A stretch of DNA of 64,000 nucleotides, taken from Mycobacterium sp. ST-F2 (GTDB taxonomy: Bacteria; Actinomycetota; Actinomycetes; Mycobacteriales; Mycobacteriaceae). Numbering within the stretch: position 1 is the first letter of the stretch; each line of letters opens with the position of its first letter. The notes under the pieces were generated by a model. The model saw only the letters and a list, made by a program, of their open reading frames with translations, did no database searches and was not told the DNA's origin. Location: assembly GCF_001905655.1 (NCBI RefSeq), contig NZ_JMHT01000010.1:29956-93955 (forward strand), written 5' to 3'. Shown here in pieces: positions 28,429-37,900 of this stretch. The translations under genes and the position numbers were made by a program.

Positions 28429-29291
28429 TTGCCCCTGCGGAAGTCCCGCGGGGTCAGGCCGACGCGCTGCCGGAATGTCGTGGCGAAATGGTTGGGTGTC
28501 GAAAACCCAACCGCGGCACTGATTTCGGTGATGGACATCTTGGTCGAAGACAGTAGCGTCTTCGCGCGGTCGATCCGGCGGTCGAGCAGGAACTGGTAGG
28601 GCGTGGTGTGAAACGCGGCCCGGAACGCCTTGATGAACGTCGCCACGGACATATGGGCAAGGCGCGCAAGCGATTCCAGGTTGATGTCGGATTCCAGGCT
28701 GGTTTCGAGGAACTCGACGATGGACGCCCGTGCCGACGGCGGCAGGGCGTCACGCTCGGCTTCCGGTGGCGGTGCGACGGTGTAGGTGTCGCGGATCAGT
28801 AGTCGCAGTGTCTCACCGGCGGAATCGAGCAGCAGCCGGGCCAATGCGTCGTCGCGGCCTGCGACGCTGCGCATCTTGGTGATCAGCGCCAGGATCAGCG
28901 GATCGTGATGCTTGCGCCGGGGCACGTGCACGACCTCGCCCAGGGCGCTCTCGGGTATCGAGATCTCGCAGAAGCCTGAGATGTCGCCCGTGACCACCGA
29001 CGTACAACGCACGCCCGCCGGCACCACCCAGGTATCGCCGATGCGTGGCAGCGTGCGATCGGTCGGGCCCCAGTCCAGGTTGGTCTCCATCGATCGGAGT
29101 TCGCCGTGGCGGTGTACGTAGATCAGGTGACGGCTCGGATCGTGGCAGCACCAGTCGGCGGGGCGCTCGATGCGCTCGGTGGCGAACCGCAGCGACATGC
29201 CACGACTCTCGATGGACCTCTCGCCCACCACGATGCGTGGCTTCATGGGGCGGTCGTCGTTCCACGGTTTCAGAGTCGGCGTGAAAGCCAT
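28425..29291 (-). CDS. AraC family transcriptional regulator
   Basis: A 288-residue regulator. The N-terminal cupin-like sensor (1-180) starts MAFTPTLKPWND, and the C-terminal double helix-turn-helix (about 188-288) has SVATFIKAFRAAF and GFSTPNHFATTFRQRVG. ATG 29291 has GGAGG six bases upstream. It is the first gene of the accessory segment and is divergent from the secreted porin-like gene, with a KstR-type site between them. Confidence 0.85.
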   Translation of the reverse strand: MAFTPTLKPWNDDRPMKPRIVVGERSIESRGMSLRFATERIERPADWCCHDPSRHLIYVHRHGELRSMETNLDWGPTDRTLPRIGDTWVVPAGVRCTSVVTGDISGFCEISIPESALGEVVHVPRRKHHDPLILALITKMRSVAGRDDALARLLLDSAGETLRLLIRDTYTVAPPPEAERDALPPSARASIVEFLETSLESDINLESLARLAHMSVATFIKAFRAAFHTTPYQFLLDRRIDRAKTLLSSTKMSITEISAAVGFSTPNHFATTFRQRVGLTPRDFRRGN

Positions 29292-29374
29292 GCACAACCT
29301 CCGGGTAACCCAGCGGGCCTGCTGACCATCCTGTGAAAAACCTGCGAGTCCGTCAATACCCCGGCGACAGAAAT

Positions 29375-29388
29375 TAGAACTTGTTGCA
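29375..29388. promoter_or_regulatory. KstR-type operator upstream of secreted porin-like gene
   Basis: TAGAACTTGTTGCA fits the KstR consensus TnnAACnnGTTnnA at all fixed positions, though the arms are not fully symmetric. It sits in the 179-bp region between the AraC gene and the gene at 29471. The match is by pattern only, but it lies 1 kb from fadE34 in a sterol locus. Confidence 0.6.
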
Positions 29389-29470
29389 GATTTCGAATGT
29401 TTGTTTTCGGCTTGGTCACTACCGTCTGCGCGGCCAGAAGTGCTGACACCTCAGAGTCCAAGGAGACCCT

Positions 29471-30730
29471 ATGGCATTCGAGTTGCGCCGATATTCGACC
29501 GCGGGAATGGCGATGGCAACTGCCGGCGTCATCGCCCTCAGTCCTGTGACGGTGTCGCCGCCCGACCTTCACCTGCCGGCGCCGACCAGCGTCGTCGCGA
29601 CGCGCAGCGTGGACCTGACCGGGTTCGTCAACCCGCTCGCCGTGTGGGGTGATGTGCTGACGACGACCGTCACCGACATCGGGAAGCTGGCGCAGACGTT
29701 CGCCGCCGACCCGTTCCCCCTGACGAAACAGGTCATCGCGAATCAGGTCCGCTACCTGACCGAGATCGCATCGATCGGTCAGGGCGTGGGCAACGGCGTG
29801 GTGAACTGGGCCAAGACCGTTCCGGAGTCCTTGCGGACCATGGCACAGCAGTTGGCTGCCGGCCAGATCTCCGATGCGGTGATGTCAGGCTGGGGCATCT
29901 TCGTCAATGGTGTTGTGGGTGTGCTGTTCCCGGTCCTGCAATTCGACATCCCGCAGCAGGTCACGCAGAACATCGCCAATGCGGTCAAGGCGCTCACCCC
30001 GGTGTTGGCGCAGGTTGGGTTCGCAGTGCTGAACACCATGTATCAGAGCACGGATGCCTTCGGCGACATCGCGCAGAATTTCTACAACGCGGTGAGGGCC
30101 GGGGATATCGTCACCGCCGCAAGCGAATTGATCAACGCTCCGGCAAACCTCACCGGGGCCGTGCTCAACGGGTGGGGCGAAGGCAGCAAGGGCGTGTACG
30201 GCATCTTCGGGTCGTTCGGGGTCGTCAACGCCGTCATGCAGGGGTTCAAGACCATCGCCGACGCCATCAAGCCACCGGCCCCGGAGGCTCCGGTGGCACC
30301 GGCAGCGGCCGACGACCCTGCCGCAGTGGCGAGCACGGCCGTCAAGGCTTTGGCGCCGGCCTCCGCCACCAAGCCGGTGACGACGGCCGCGGTCAAGGCC
30401 GATGATGCAGAGAAGGTGGCGACGAGCCCGGCCGCAGCGAAAGACCCTGTGGCCAAGGAGGATTCGAAAGTCGCAACCGAGCCGGCTGTTGTGAACGCGC
30501 CTGACGCCAAGCCGGACACCACCGAGCCTGCGACCAAGGTCGAGACGACCAAGCCGGCGGATGCGGCCACGTCGGATCCAGATTCGGCCGCCAAGCCGGA
30601 ACAGCCGACCAAGGCGGAGAAGGCGCCGAAGGCCACCAAGGCGCCGAAGGCCAAGGCCCCGAAGCCTGCGAAGAAGGGCAAGGACGCAAAGAAGGCGTCG
30701 TCTGCGCAGCAGTCAGCCAACGCCGCTTAA
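29471..30730 (+). CDS. Secreted Ala/Lys-tailed protein, possible GjpA-type outer-membrane porin
   Basis: A 419-residue exported protein. A signal-like N-terminus (RRYSTAGMAMATAGVIAL) leads into a domain (about 45-270) of amphipathic repeats such as LTTTVTDIGKLAQTFAADPFPL. Residues 275-419 are a low-complexity Ala/Pro/Lys/Asp tail ending in KAPKA and PAKKGK blocks. The pattern resembles mycobacterial proteins annotated as outer-membrane porin GjpA, but I hold that name loosely. ATG 29471 has AGGAG upstream. Confidence 0.7.
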   Translation: MAFELRRYSTAGMAMATAGVIALSPVTVSPPDLHLPAPTSVVATRSVDLTGFVNPLAVWGDVLTTTVTDIGKLAQTFAADPFPLTKQVIANQVRYLTEIASIGQGVGNGVVNWAKTVPESLRTMAQQLAAGQISDAVMSGWGIFVNGVVGVLFPVLQFDIPQQVTQNIANAVKALTPVLAQVGFAVLNTMYQSTDAFGDIAQNFYNAVRAGDIVTAASELINAPANLTGAVLNGWGEGSKGVYGIFGSFGVVNAVMQGFKTIADAIKPPAPEAPVAPAAADDPAAVASTAVKALAPASATKPVTTAAVKADDAEKVATSPAAAKDPVAKEDSKVATEPAVVNAPDAKPDTTEPATKVETTKPADAATSDPDSAAKPEQPTKAEKAPKATKAPKAKAPKPAKKGKDAKKASSAQQSANAA

Positions 30731-30739
30731 GTGGGGGCC

Positions 30740-30793
30740 AGATCGGCGAGATGGTTGCGAAAACCATTTGGTCAGCAACCATTTCGTCGATCT
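30740..30793 (+). terminator. Hairpin after the porin-like gene
   Basis: Two 19-nt arms (30740-30758 and 30775-30793) pair completely if two G-U pairs are allowed, around a 16-nt loop, starting 10 bp after the stop at 30730. No T-run follows, so termination would be of the intrinsic-like mycobacterial type. The rest of 30731-30926 shows no gene. Confidence 0.6.
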
Positions 30794-30926
30794 CGGGGGT
30801 GCTTCAGCGCCGCACGCGCTGCGCGCCGGCAACCATCGCGTCGTGCAGCGCGATCTCGGCTTCCGACGGCGTGGTGCGGCGTTGCAGCAGAACGAATTCC
30901 AGGTGGCCGAGGTTCGGCAGCCGGCT

Positions 30927-32012
30927 ATGCGGTGGCGGTACGTTTTTCCGGTGAACCTGCTGGCCAAGCTCCGCATCGACGGCTTCCTGCTGGGGCTGTT
31001 CGCCGCGATGGCGATCGGAGTGCTGCTCCCTGCCCACGGCGACGCCGGGCGGACGGTCGAGACGGCGACCAAGGTCGCGATCGCCGTGCTGTTCCTGCTG
31101 TACGGCACCCGGCTCGAGCCACGCGAGGCCCTCGAAGGACTGAAGCACTGGCGGCTCCACGCCACGGTGCTGGCCGCGACGTTCGTGCTGTTCCCGTTGC
31201 TCGGGCTGGCGATGAGGGTGTTGGTGCCGTCGGTCCTCACCAGCGATCTCTACACCGGCATGTTGTACCTGTGCCTGCTGCCGTCGACGGTGCAGTCGTC
31301 CATCGCGTTCACCTCGATCGCGCGTGGCAATGTCGCGGCGGCCGTCGTCAGTGCCTCGGCGTCGAACCTGCTGGGCATCTTCCTCACTCCGCTGTTGGTG
31401 ACGCTGCTCATGCAGACCACCGGCGCTGCCACAGTGTCGGCGAACTCGGTCCTGGAGATCGTCGTGCAACTGCTGTTGCCGTTCCTCGCCGGGCAGCTGC
31501 TGCGGTCCAAGCTGCACCGGCTGCTGTCCCACACCACCCTCACCAAGGTCGTCGACCGCAGCTCGGTCTACCTGGTGGTGTACGCGGCGTTCAGTGCCGG
31601 GATGGCCGAACACATCTGGATGGGCATGGAGGTCACCAACGTGCTCGCGGTGATGGCCGTCAGTGTGGTGCTGTTGGCAGTGGTGCTCGGTATCACCGCA
31701 GGCGTGGCACGGTTCCTGAAATTCGACCGCGCCGACCGCATCGTGATCGTCTTCTGCGGCTCGAAGAAGAGCCTCGCGACGGGGTTGCCGATGGCCACCG
31801 TGCTGTTCGCCGGACACCCGGTGGGCCTGATCGTGTTGCCGCTGATGATCTTCCACCAGATCCAGCTCATCACCTGCGCGATGTTGGCTGGGCGCTGGGG
31901 ACGGCAGGCCGACGCCGAGGCGCTGAACGTAGACCTCGCGGTCGCGCCGAAGGGGCGACCTCCGGCAAACGGTGGTCGTCAACGGATCCAAATCAATATG
32001 TTTCACAACTGA
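30927..32012 (+). CDS. Bile acid:sodium symporter family (SLC10/SLC10A7-like) transporter
   Basis: About 361 residues from ATG 30927 (GTG 30951 is also possible). It has around ten hydrophobic helices and the family segments LPSTVQSSIAFTSIARGN and FCGSKKSLATGLPMA, characteristic of the SLC10A7/YfeH branch. This branch is not proven to carry bile acids; substrates are largely unknown. Its place beside sterol genes makes a steroid-acid substrate attractive but unproven. The C-terminal 40 residues are hydrophilic. Confidence 0.8.
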   Translation: MRWRYVFPVNLLAKLRIDGFLLGLFAAMAIGVLLPAHGDAGRTVETATKVAIAVLFLLYGTRLEPREALEGLKHWRLHATVLAATFVLFPLLGLAMRVLVPSVLTSDLYTGMLYLCLLPSTVQSSIAFTSIARGNVAAAVVSASASNLLGIFLTPLLVTLLMQTTGAATVSANSVLEIVVQLLLPFLAGQLLRSKLHRLLSHTTLTKVVDRSSVYLVVYAAFSAGMAEHIWMGMEVTNVLAVMAVSVVLLAVVLGITAGVARFLKFDRADRIVIVFCGSKKSLATGLPMATVLFAGHPVGLIVLPLMIFHQIQLITCAMLAGRWGRQADAEALNVDLAVAPKGRPPANGGRQRIQINMFHN

Positions 32013-32073
32013 TTTACATCACAACTTATTATTGGGTTATGGTCGTTCTACCGGGGCCTCTAATGTCGAGGCC

Positions 32074-32562
32074 ATGGCTTCAACGGAAGATGCGTTAAAC
32101 GGCGAGGAGGCCGATTGCGATCTGGGTTGGTCGGCGGCGATGCTGATGCGCCATTACCGGGCGCAGGTTCAGCCGCGTGTTGCCGACCTGCCCCGCGGCG
32201 AGCGTGGGTACCAGGTGCTCTACACCGTGATCTGCAAGAGCTTGCCCAATCAATTGCAGATGGCGGAGTACCTGGGCATCGACCGTACGGTTCTGCCGTA
32301 CGTCATCGATGACTTGGTGAAGGCCGGACTGGTCGAACGGCAGCCGGACCCGGCGGACCGTCGGGCCAGGAAGGTTGTCGCCACCGCGCGCGGAGTCGAA
32401 ACGTTCGAGCGGCTACGGGACGAGGTTGGCCCGGCCGAACGAGCGGTGCTGTCGGCGTTGGATCCTGAGGAGCAGTCGCTGTTCAGGTCGCTGTTGTCGC
32501 GGGTGGCTCGCCAGGCGCGCGACGAGACCAACGTACGTGCCATTTCCAGCGAAGACGTTTGA
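32074..32562 (+). CDS. MarR family transcriptional regulator
   Basis: A 162-residue winged-helix regulator. The DNA-binding core spans about 55-115 (NQLQMAEYLGIDRTVLPYVIDDLVKAGLVERQPDPADRRARKV), a textbook MarR wing. ATG 32074 follows 61 bp after the transporter gene. An AT-rich stretch with two CACAACT repeats (about 32003-32027) lies between them and could hold its promoter or operator. It may regulate the DJ-1-type gene 89 bp downstream. Confidence 0.85.
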   Translation: MASTEDALNGEEADCDLGWSAAMLMRHYRAQVQPRVADLPRGERGYQVLYTVICKSLPNQLQMAEYLGIDRTVLPYVIDDLVKAGLVERQPDPADRRARKVVATARGVETFERLRDEVGPAERAVLSALDPEEQSLFRSLLSRVARQARDETNVRAISSEDV

Positions 32563-32651
32563 GATCAGAGGCGACCCGGTACCGAGAAATCGGCGGTTGA
32601 GAACAAACCGCCGCACATCAAGCGATGCAGCAAAGGAAACGGGTACACGAC

Positions 32652-33542
32652 ATGTCGCACAATCCAGCTGATCTCAGCAAGGAACCGACGCCAGATCCGG
32701 TCGAGGACAACGCATTTCTGCCCTCGCCGTATTCGTTGAGTCAATACACCCAGTCGAAGACGGACTTCGACGGCGTGAAGCATGAAAACGCCTACACCGG
32801 GGGCCGGTGGAAGGTGCTCATGATCGCCACCGAGGAACGATATGTGCTGTGCGAGAACGGCAAGATGTTCTCCACCGGCAATCATCCGGTCGAGATGTTG
32901 CTTCCCCTGCATCACATGATGGCTGCCGGCTTCGATGTCGATGTCGCCACGGTGGCCGGCTACCCGGCGAAACTCGAACTCTGGGCAATGCCCAACGAAG
33001 ATGAGGCGGTCCTGCGGACCTACGAAGCGCTCAAGCCGAAGCTCAAGCAACCGAAGAAGCTCGCCGACGTCGTCGCCAACGAGCTCGGTGCGGACTCGGA
33101 CTACATCGCGGTCTTCATTCCCGGCGGGCACGGGGCTGTTGTCGGCCTGCCGGCCTCCGAGGCGGTGGCGCAAACCCTGGAATGGGCGTTGGCCAATGAC
33201 AAGTTCATCGTCACCCTGTGTCACGGCCCGGCCGCATTGCTGTCCGTCGGGCAGGGCGGCAAGGTCTCGCCATTCGAAGGCTATTCGGTCTGCGTGTTCC
33301 CCGACGCGCTCGATGAGGGCCCCAACCTCGAAATCGGTTACCTGCCAGGGCATTTGCAGTGGCTGGTCGCCGACCTGCTCGGCAAGCAGGGGCTGACCAT
33401 CGTGAACGAGGATATGACGGGCAAGGTCCACCAAGACCGCAAGCTGCTCACCGGTGACAGTCCATTGGCATCGAACGATCTCGGCATCTTGGCCGCAGAT
33501 GCGTTGGTGGGCGCCGTCCGGTCGCTCGAGAAAACGACGTGA
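32652..33542 (+). CDS. hchA: DJ-1/PfpI superfamily, Hsp31 (HchA)-type protein
   Basis: A 296-residue protein of the Hsp31 branch. It has the nucleophile elbow LCHGPAAL, the conserved Glu segment [15 protein letters not shown] and FIPGGHGA. E. coli HchA is a methylglyoxal-converting glyoxalase III and holdase. The length and the [19 protein letters not shown]-terminus match HchA rather than small DJ-1. ATG 32652 was chosen over 32625 by homology. Confidence 0.85.
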   Translation: MSHNPADLSKEPTPDPVEDNAFLPSPYSLSQYTQSKTDFDGVKHENAYTGGRWKVLMIATEERYVLCENGKMFSTGNHPVEMLLPLHHMMAAGFDVDVATVAGYPAKLELWAMPNEDEAVLRTYEALKPKLKQPKKLADVVANELGADSDYIAVFIPGGHGAVVGLPASEAVAQTLEWALANDKFIVTLCHGPAALLSVGQGGKVSPFEGYSVCVFPDALDEGPNLEIGYLPGHLQWLVADLLGKQGLTIVNEDMTGKVHQDRKLLTGDSPLASNDLGILAADALVGAVRSLEKTT

Positions 33543-33568
33543 AGTCCTGAGTCGGGGCAGTTGATCTG

Positions 33569-34381
33569 TCACACCCCGAAAACCCGGGCCGCATTCCCGC
33601 CGAGGTAGAGGTCGCGCGCCTCGGTATCGAGACCCAGGTCGTCCAGCCGTTCCAGGCACCGCTGCGCTGACAGCATCGGCCAGTTGGTCCCGAAAAGCAC
33701 TCGGGTGCGGCCGGATCCGCGCATGTAGTCCACCAGCTCCGGCGGCAGCCGGTGCGCGGCGTAGGCCGAGGTGTCGATGTAGAAGTTCGGAAACTTCTTG
33801 GCCAGGAACAGCACTTCGTCGATCCACGGGGCGCCGACGTGGCCGCCGATGACCACAAGCTCGGGGAATTCGAGCAGGACGGTCTCCAGGTAGGGGATCG
33901 GGCGCCCGGGCTCGGACGGGCACAGTGGCCCGGTGTGCCCGATCTGTGTGCAGAACGGGATGCCGAGCTCGACGCAGGTCTGCAGAAGCGGATAGTAGCG
34001 GCGGTCATTGGGTGGCAGGTTCCACAGCCACGGGACGACGCGCAGTGCCACCATGCCCAGTTCGGTTACCGCCCTGCGTAATTCGCGGACAGCGTCGACC
34101 GGCCGGGCCAGGTCGACGGAGGCGACGCCGGCGAACCGGTCCGGGTGGGCGCGCACGTGTGCGGCCGTCTCGTCGTTGCCGATCAGCGCGCCGCAGGGCC
34201 CGACCCACGCGCACAACAACGACTTCTCGACGCCGGCGTCGTCCATCGCTCTCAGTGTGACGTCGATGGGCAGCGCCGGCAGGTCTTCTTGGCGGGTCCA
34301 GCGCAGCAGCGGCCGCAGCCATGGCTGGCGCATGAACAGCTCGTTCGGCTGCTGGGACCACGCGTCGATCACTCGTGTCAT
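33569..34381 (-). CDS. Amidohydrolase-2 family protein with altered metal motif
   Basis: A 270-residue TIM-barrel protein of the ACMSD/gamma-resorcylate decarboxylase-like amidohydrolase family (FPELVVIGGHVGAPWIDE, NFYIDTSAY). The usual first-strand HxH metal site is VIDAWSQQP here and the late GTDYP is GTNWP, so two metal-site positions differ and catalysis may be changed or lost. ATG 34381 is divergent from a MarR gene across a perfect palindrome. Confidence 0.75.
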   Translation of the reverse strand: MTRVIDAWSQQPNELFMRQPWLRPLLRWTRQEDLPALPIDVTLRAMDDAGVEKSLLCAWVGPCGALIGNDETAAHVRAHPDRFAGVASVDLARPVDAVRELRRAVTELGMVALRVVPWLWNLPPNDRRYYPLLQTCVELGIPFCTQIGHTGPLCPSEPGRPIPYLETVLLEFPELVVIGGHVGAPWIDEVLFLAKKFPNFYIDTSAYAAHRLPPELVDYMRGSGRTRVLFGTNWPMLSAQRCLERLDDLGLDTEARDLYLGGNAARVFGV

Positions 34382-34388
34382 GCCATCA

Positions 34389-34410
34389 ATTACTTCACTA
34401 GTGAAGTAAT
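34389..34410. promoter_or_regulatory. Perfect 22-bp palindrome, probable MarR operator
   Basis: ATTACTTCACTAGTGAAGTAAT reads the same on both strands. It occupies the 38-bp gap between the divergent amidohydrolase (start 34381) and MarR (start 34420) genes. TTCACTAGTGAA-type dyads are typical MarR operators. A dimer bound here would cover both starts. Confidence 0.8.
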
Positions 34411-34419
34411 AATGCAAGG

Positions 34420-34872
34420 GTGGGTCCGAAGGACAGGTCGCCGGCTGGGCGGCGGCGCGCGTATTTCCATCTGCAGACCGTCGCGCAGCGGCTGCGTACC
34501 TCGGCCGACCGATTGTTCGTCGACGAGGCCGGCATCACCACGGCGCAGGCCGCGGCGCTGACGCTCATCGCGCGTCATGCCGGGTGCCGCCAGTCGCTCG
34601 TCGCGGCCGAGCTCGGCCAGCGCGAGTCGGCCGTCACGGCGATGGTCGGGCGTCTGGAGAGGGCAGGGTTCGTCGAAAGACGACCCAGCCGGAACGACGG
34701 CCGCGCCTGGGAGCTCTGGCCGACGGACTCTGGTACCGACGCGCTGCGCCGGCTCGAAGCCGCGCTGGCGACCGTGAACGGCTACATCGACGAAGCCATC
34801 GGGCCCGACGACGTCGACGGCGTCGTCGACGCGCTACAGCGGCTGAGCGATCTGCTCGACGCCGAGCACTGA
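34420..34872 (+). CDS. MarR family transcriptional regulator
   Basis: A 150-residue winged-helix regulator. The core is about 45-105 (AAALTLIARHAGCRQSLVAAELGQRESAVTAMVGRLERAGFVERRPSRNDGR). It starts at GTG 34420, ten bases after the 22-bp palindrome, which leaves little room for a ribosome site, so a leaderless or near-leaderless mRNA is possible. It probably represses itself and the divergent amidohydrolase. Confidence 0.83.
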   Translation: MGPKDRSPAGRRRAYFHLQTVAQRLRTSADRLFVDEAGITTAQAAALTLIARHAGCRQSLVAAELGQRESAVTAMVGRLERAGFVERRPSRNDGRAWELWPTDSGTDALRRLEAALATVNGYIDEAIGPDDVDGVVDALQRLSDLLDAEH

Positions 34873-34925
34873 GCCTTGACCAAACCTTGACTCCACGTTG
34901 AATCGCCGCACCGACGATTGCGGAT

Positions 34926-37900
34926 GTGATTACTCTTCAAGCCGTGGAGCTGGGGGTTTTGGGACCTCTGCAGGTTCGGCGGGACGGTACGCCCGTCACG
35001 ATCCCGGGCGCCAAGCCGCGCGCGATCCTCACGATGCTCGGCCTGCACGCCGGCTCCGTGGTGCCGGCCGACACCTTCTTCGAGCTGCTCTGGGGTGACG
35101 AGTCCCCACGCACCGCGGCGAAGGCGCTACAGACCCACATCTCGGCCCTCCGTCGTGCCCTGGGCGACGGATTGATCCTGACGGAGGGCACGGGTTGGAC
35201 CCTGGCCGAGAGCGAGGTTGACGCCGCCCGGTACCGATCGGCTGCCCGGCTGGCCCGTGATGCCGTTGCCGTCGGTGATACCGGCCAGGCCCTCATCCGC
35301 TTCGACGAGGCGATCACCCTCTGGCGCGGCATCCCCGAGTTGCCCGACGGGCGCCGCGGCACGTCGGAGAAGACGCGATGGGTCGAAAGCCATGCCGCGC
35401 TGGTGGAAGATCGGGCCGACGCGCTGCTTGCGGCGGGCCGCGTCGCGGAGATCATCGGCGAACTCGAGGCCGCGGTCGCCGAGGCGCCATTGCGTGAAAG
35501 GCGTTGGGGTCAGCTGATGCTCGCGCTCTATCGCGCCGGCAGGCAGGGCGAAGCACTCGGTGCCTACCAACGGGCGCGGGCTCTGCTCGCTGATGAGCTC
35601 GGCGTCGACCCCGGACCGAGCTTGCGCCGGCTCGAAGCGGCGATCGTCGCGCAGGACAGTTCATTGGAAGTACCTGCGGTGCAGCATGTTCCGTCGATCA
35701 CGCGTGCGGTCACCTTTCTCTTGACGGACATCGAGGGGTCGACGGCGTCGTGGGAGGCCGATGCCGACGCCATGGCGGTGGCACTGGCCAGACACGACGA
35801 GCTGGTCGGCCAGATCGTCACCTCGCACGGTGGGCGGCTGATCAAGACCCGCGGCGAGGGCGATGCCACATTTTCGGTGTTCGATCGGCCGTCGGCAGCG
35901 GCTGCGGCCGCCATCGAGTTGCAGCAGGCCATGTTTGGTGAGCCCTGGGCGCTGGCCACGCCGATGCGTATCCGCGTGGCACTGCACACGGGGGAGGTGG
36001 AGCTTCGCGACGGCGACTACTTCGGCCGGGCGGTGAATCGGGCGGCCCGGTTGCGGTCGATCGCCGAGGGCGGACAAATCCTCTGTTCCGGAGCGACGGC
36101 CGAGTTGGTGATCGATTCGCTGTCCGATGATGTGGCCCTGGTCGATCTGGGGATGCGCCAGCTCAAGAACCTGGCCCGCCCCGAGCACGTCTTCGAGCTC
36201 CGTCGCGACGCCACCGGTGGCACACCCGAACCGCCGACGGTCGAGACCTCCCTCGAGCGCCCGGCGCTACCTGCGGTGCTGACCGGTTCCGGACCGTTCG
36301 TCGGACGCGGTACCGAACTGGAGCGGTTGTTCACGGCGTGGCAGACCGCGCTGGCCGGGACCGCGAACTCGGTGCTGATCGCCGGCGAACCCGGCGTCGG
36401 CAAGACCCGCCTGGCCGGGGAGTGGTCACGCCAGGCATATGACCAAGGCGCCCTTGTCATCTACGGCCGCTGCGACGAGGACCTCGGCGCGCCGTACCAG
36501 CCGTTCGCCGAAGCCCTGCGCGCGCTGGTGCCGTGCCTCGGGGCCGACCGGCTACGGGGGTTGCGTGGCGTGGAAGCGCTGCTGGCGTTGGTGCCCGGCC
36601 TGGCCGACGTGCTGCCCGATGTGGCTGCGCCGACCCGTGCCGACCCGGACACCGAGCGCTATGCGCTGTTCGACGCCGTCGTCGCGGTGATGGGTGTGGC
36701 CTCGGCGAGTACGCCGGTGGTGCTCATCCTTGACGACCTGCACTGGGCGGCCAAGCCCACGCTGCTGCTGTTGCGGCATCTCCTGCGGTTCGGCGACCAC
36801 GCCCGCGTGCAGATCGTCGGGACGTATCGCAGTACTGACCTGGACCGGTCTCACCCGCTGGCGGCGATGCTCGCCGACCTCAACAGAGACGGTACGGCCA
36901 GTCGCCTGTCGCTGAGTGGTCTCGACGTGAACGAGGTGACTGCGTACGTCGCCGAGACCGGCTACGACGACGAAGAACTGGCACGGGCGTTGGCCTCGGT
37001 AACCGGCGGCAACCCGTTCTTCCTCATCGAGGCGCTGCGACATGTCGAGGAGAGCGGCGGCCATTGGGATCCGAGCACCTTGCCGCAGGGCGTCCGTGAA
37101 GCGGTGAGCCGCAGGCTGTCCCGCCTGCCCGCGGAGACCAACAAGGCACTCGCCGCGGCCGCGGTTGTCGGGAGTCGGTTTCACGTGAATCTTGTCGAAA
37201 AGGTGGTCGGAGACGATCTGATCGATGCGTTCGACGAGGCGTGCCACGCCGGCATCGTGATCGAGGAGCCCGGCGGCTGCTACCGGTTCAACCACGCCAT
37301 CGTCCGCCAGTCGCTGCTCGCCGAACTGCCGTCGGTGCGGCGTATGCGTTTGCACCAGCGCATCGCCGTCACCCTGGAGGATCAGCCTGGCGCCCACGAC
37401 GAACTGCTCGGCGAACTGGCGCACCACTACTTCGAATGTGCGTGGGCGGGCAACGCCGCCAAGGCCATTGAATACTGCCGCCTGGCGGCGGACCAGGCGA
37501 TGACCAGGCTCGCCTATGAGGGCGCCGCCGACCTGTACGACCATGCCCTGCACGCCCTGGAAGAACTCGACGACGAAGTGCCGGACCGGGACGAGCAGGT
37601 TGCCGACCTGTTGATCGCTCGCTGCGAGGCTCTGCTGGCGGCGGGGGACGTGGCGTCGGCCGCCGGCGTGGTGCCCCAGTTGCAGGCGGCGACAGTCGAT
37701 TCCCCGCGTCGGGCGGCCTGGGCGACGTGTTTCGACGGTCAGCTGTCCATGCTCACGCACCCCGACCGATTGGACGAGATCGAATCGGCATTGGACGGGG
37801 CCGCCCGAAAGCTGGGCGAACTCGACGACGCGGCCGGAGAAGCCAAGGCGCACAACGTCCGTGCCGCGTGCCTGGCCCGGCTCGGCCGGATCGGCGACTG

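Noticed and set aside
30731..32098. 455-codon plus-strand frame overlapping the SLC10-type gene
   Set aside because: Arg/Gly/Ala-rich product without membrane helices; the other frame encodes a well-formed transporter.
36552..37853. 433-codon minus-strand frame inside the giant gene
   Set aside because: Antisense shadow over the ATPase domain of a continuous, conserved frame.
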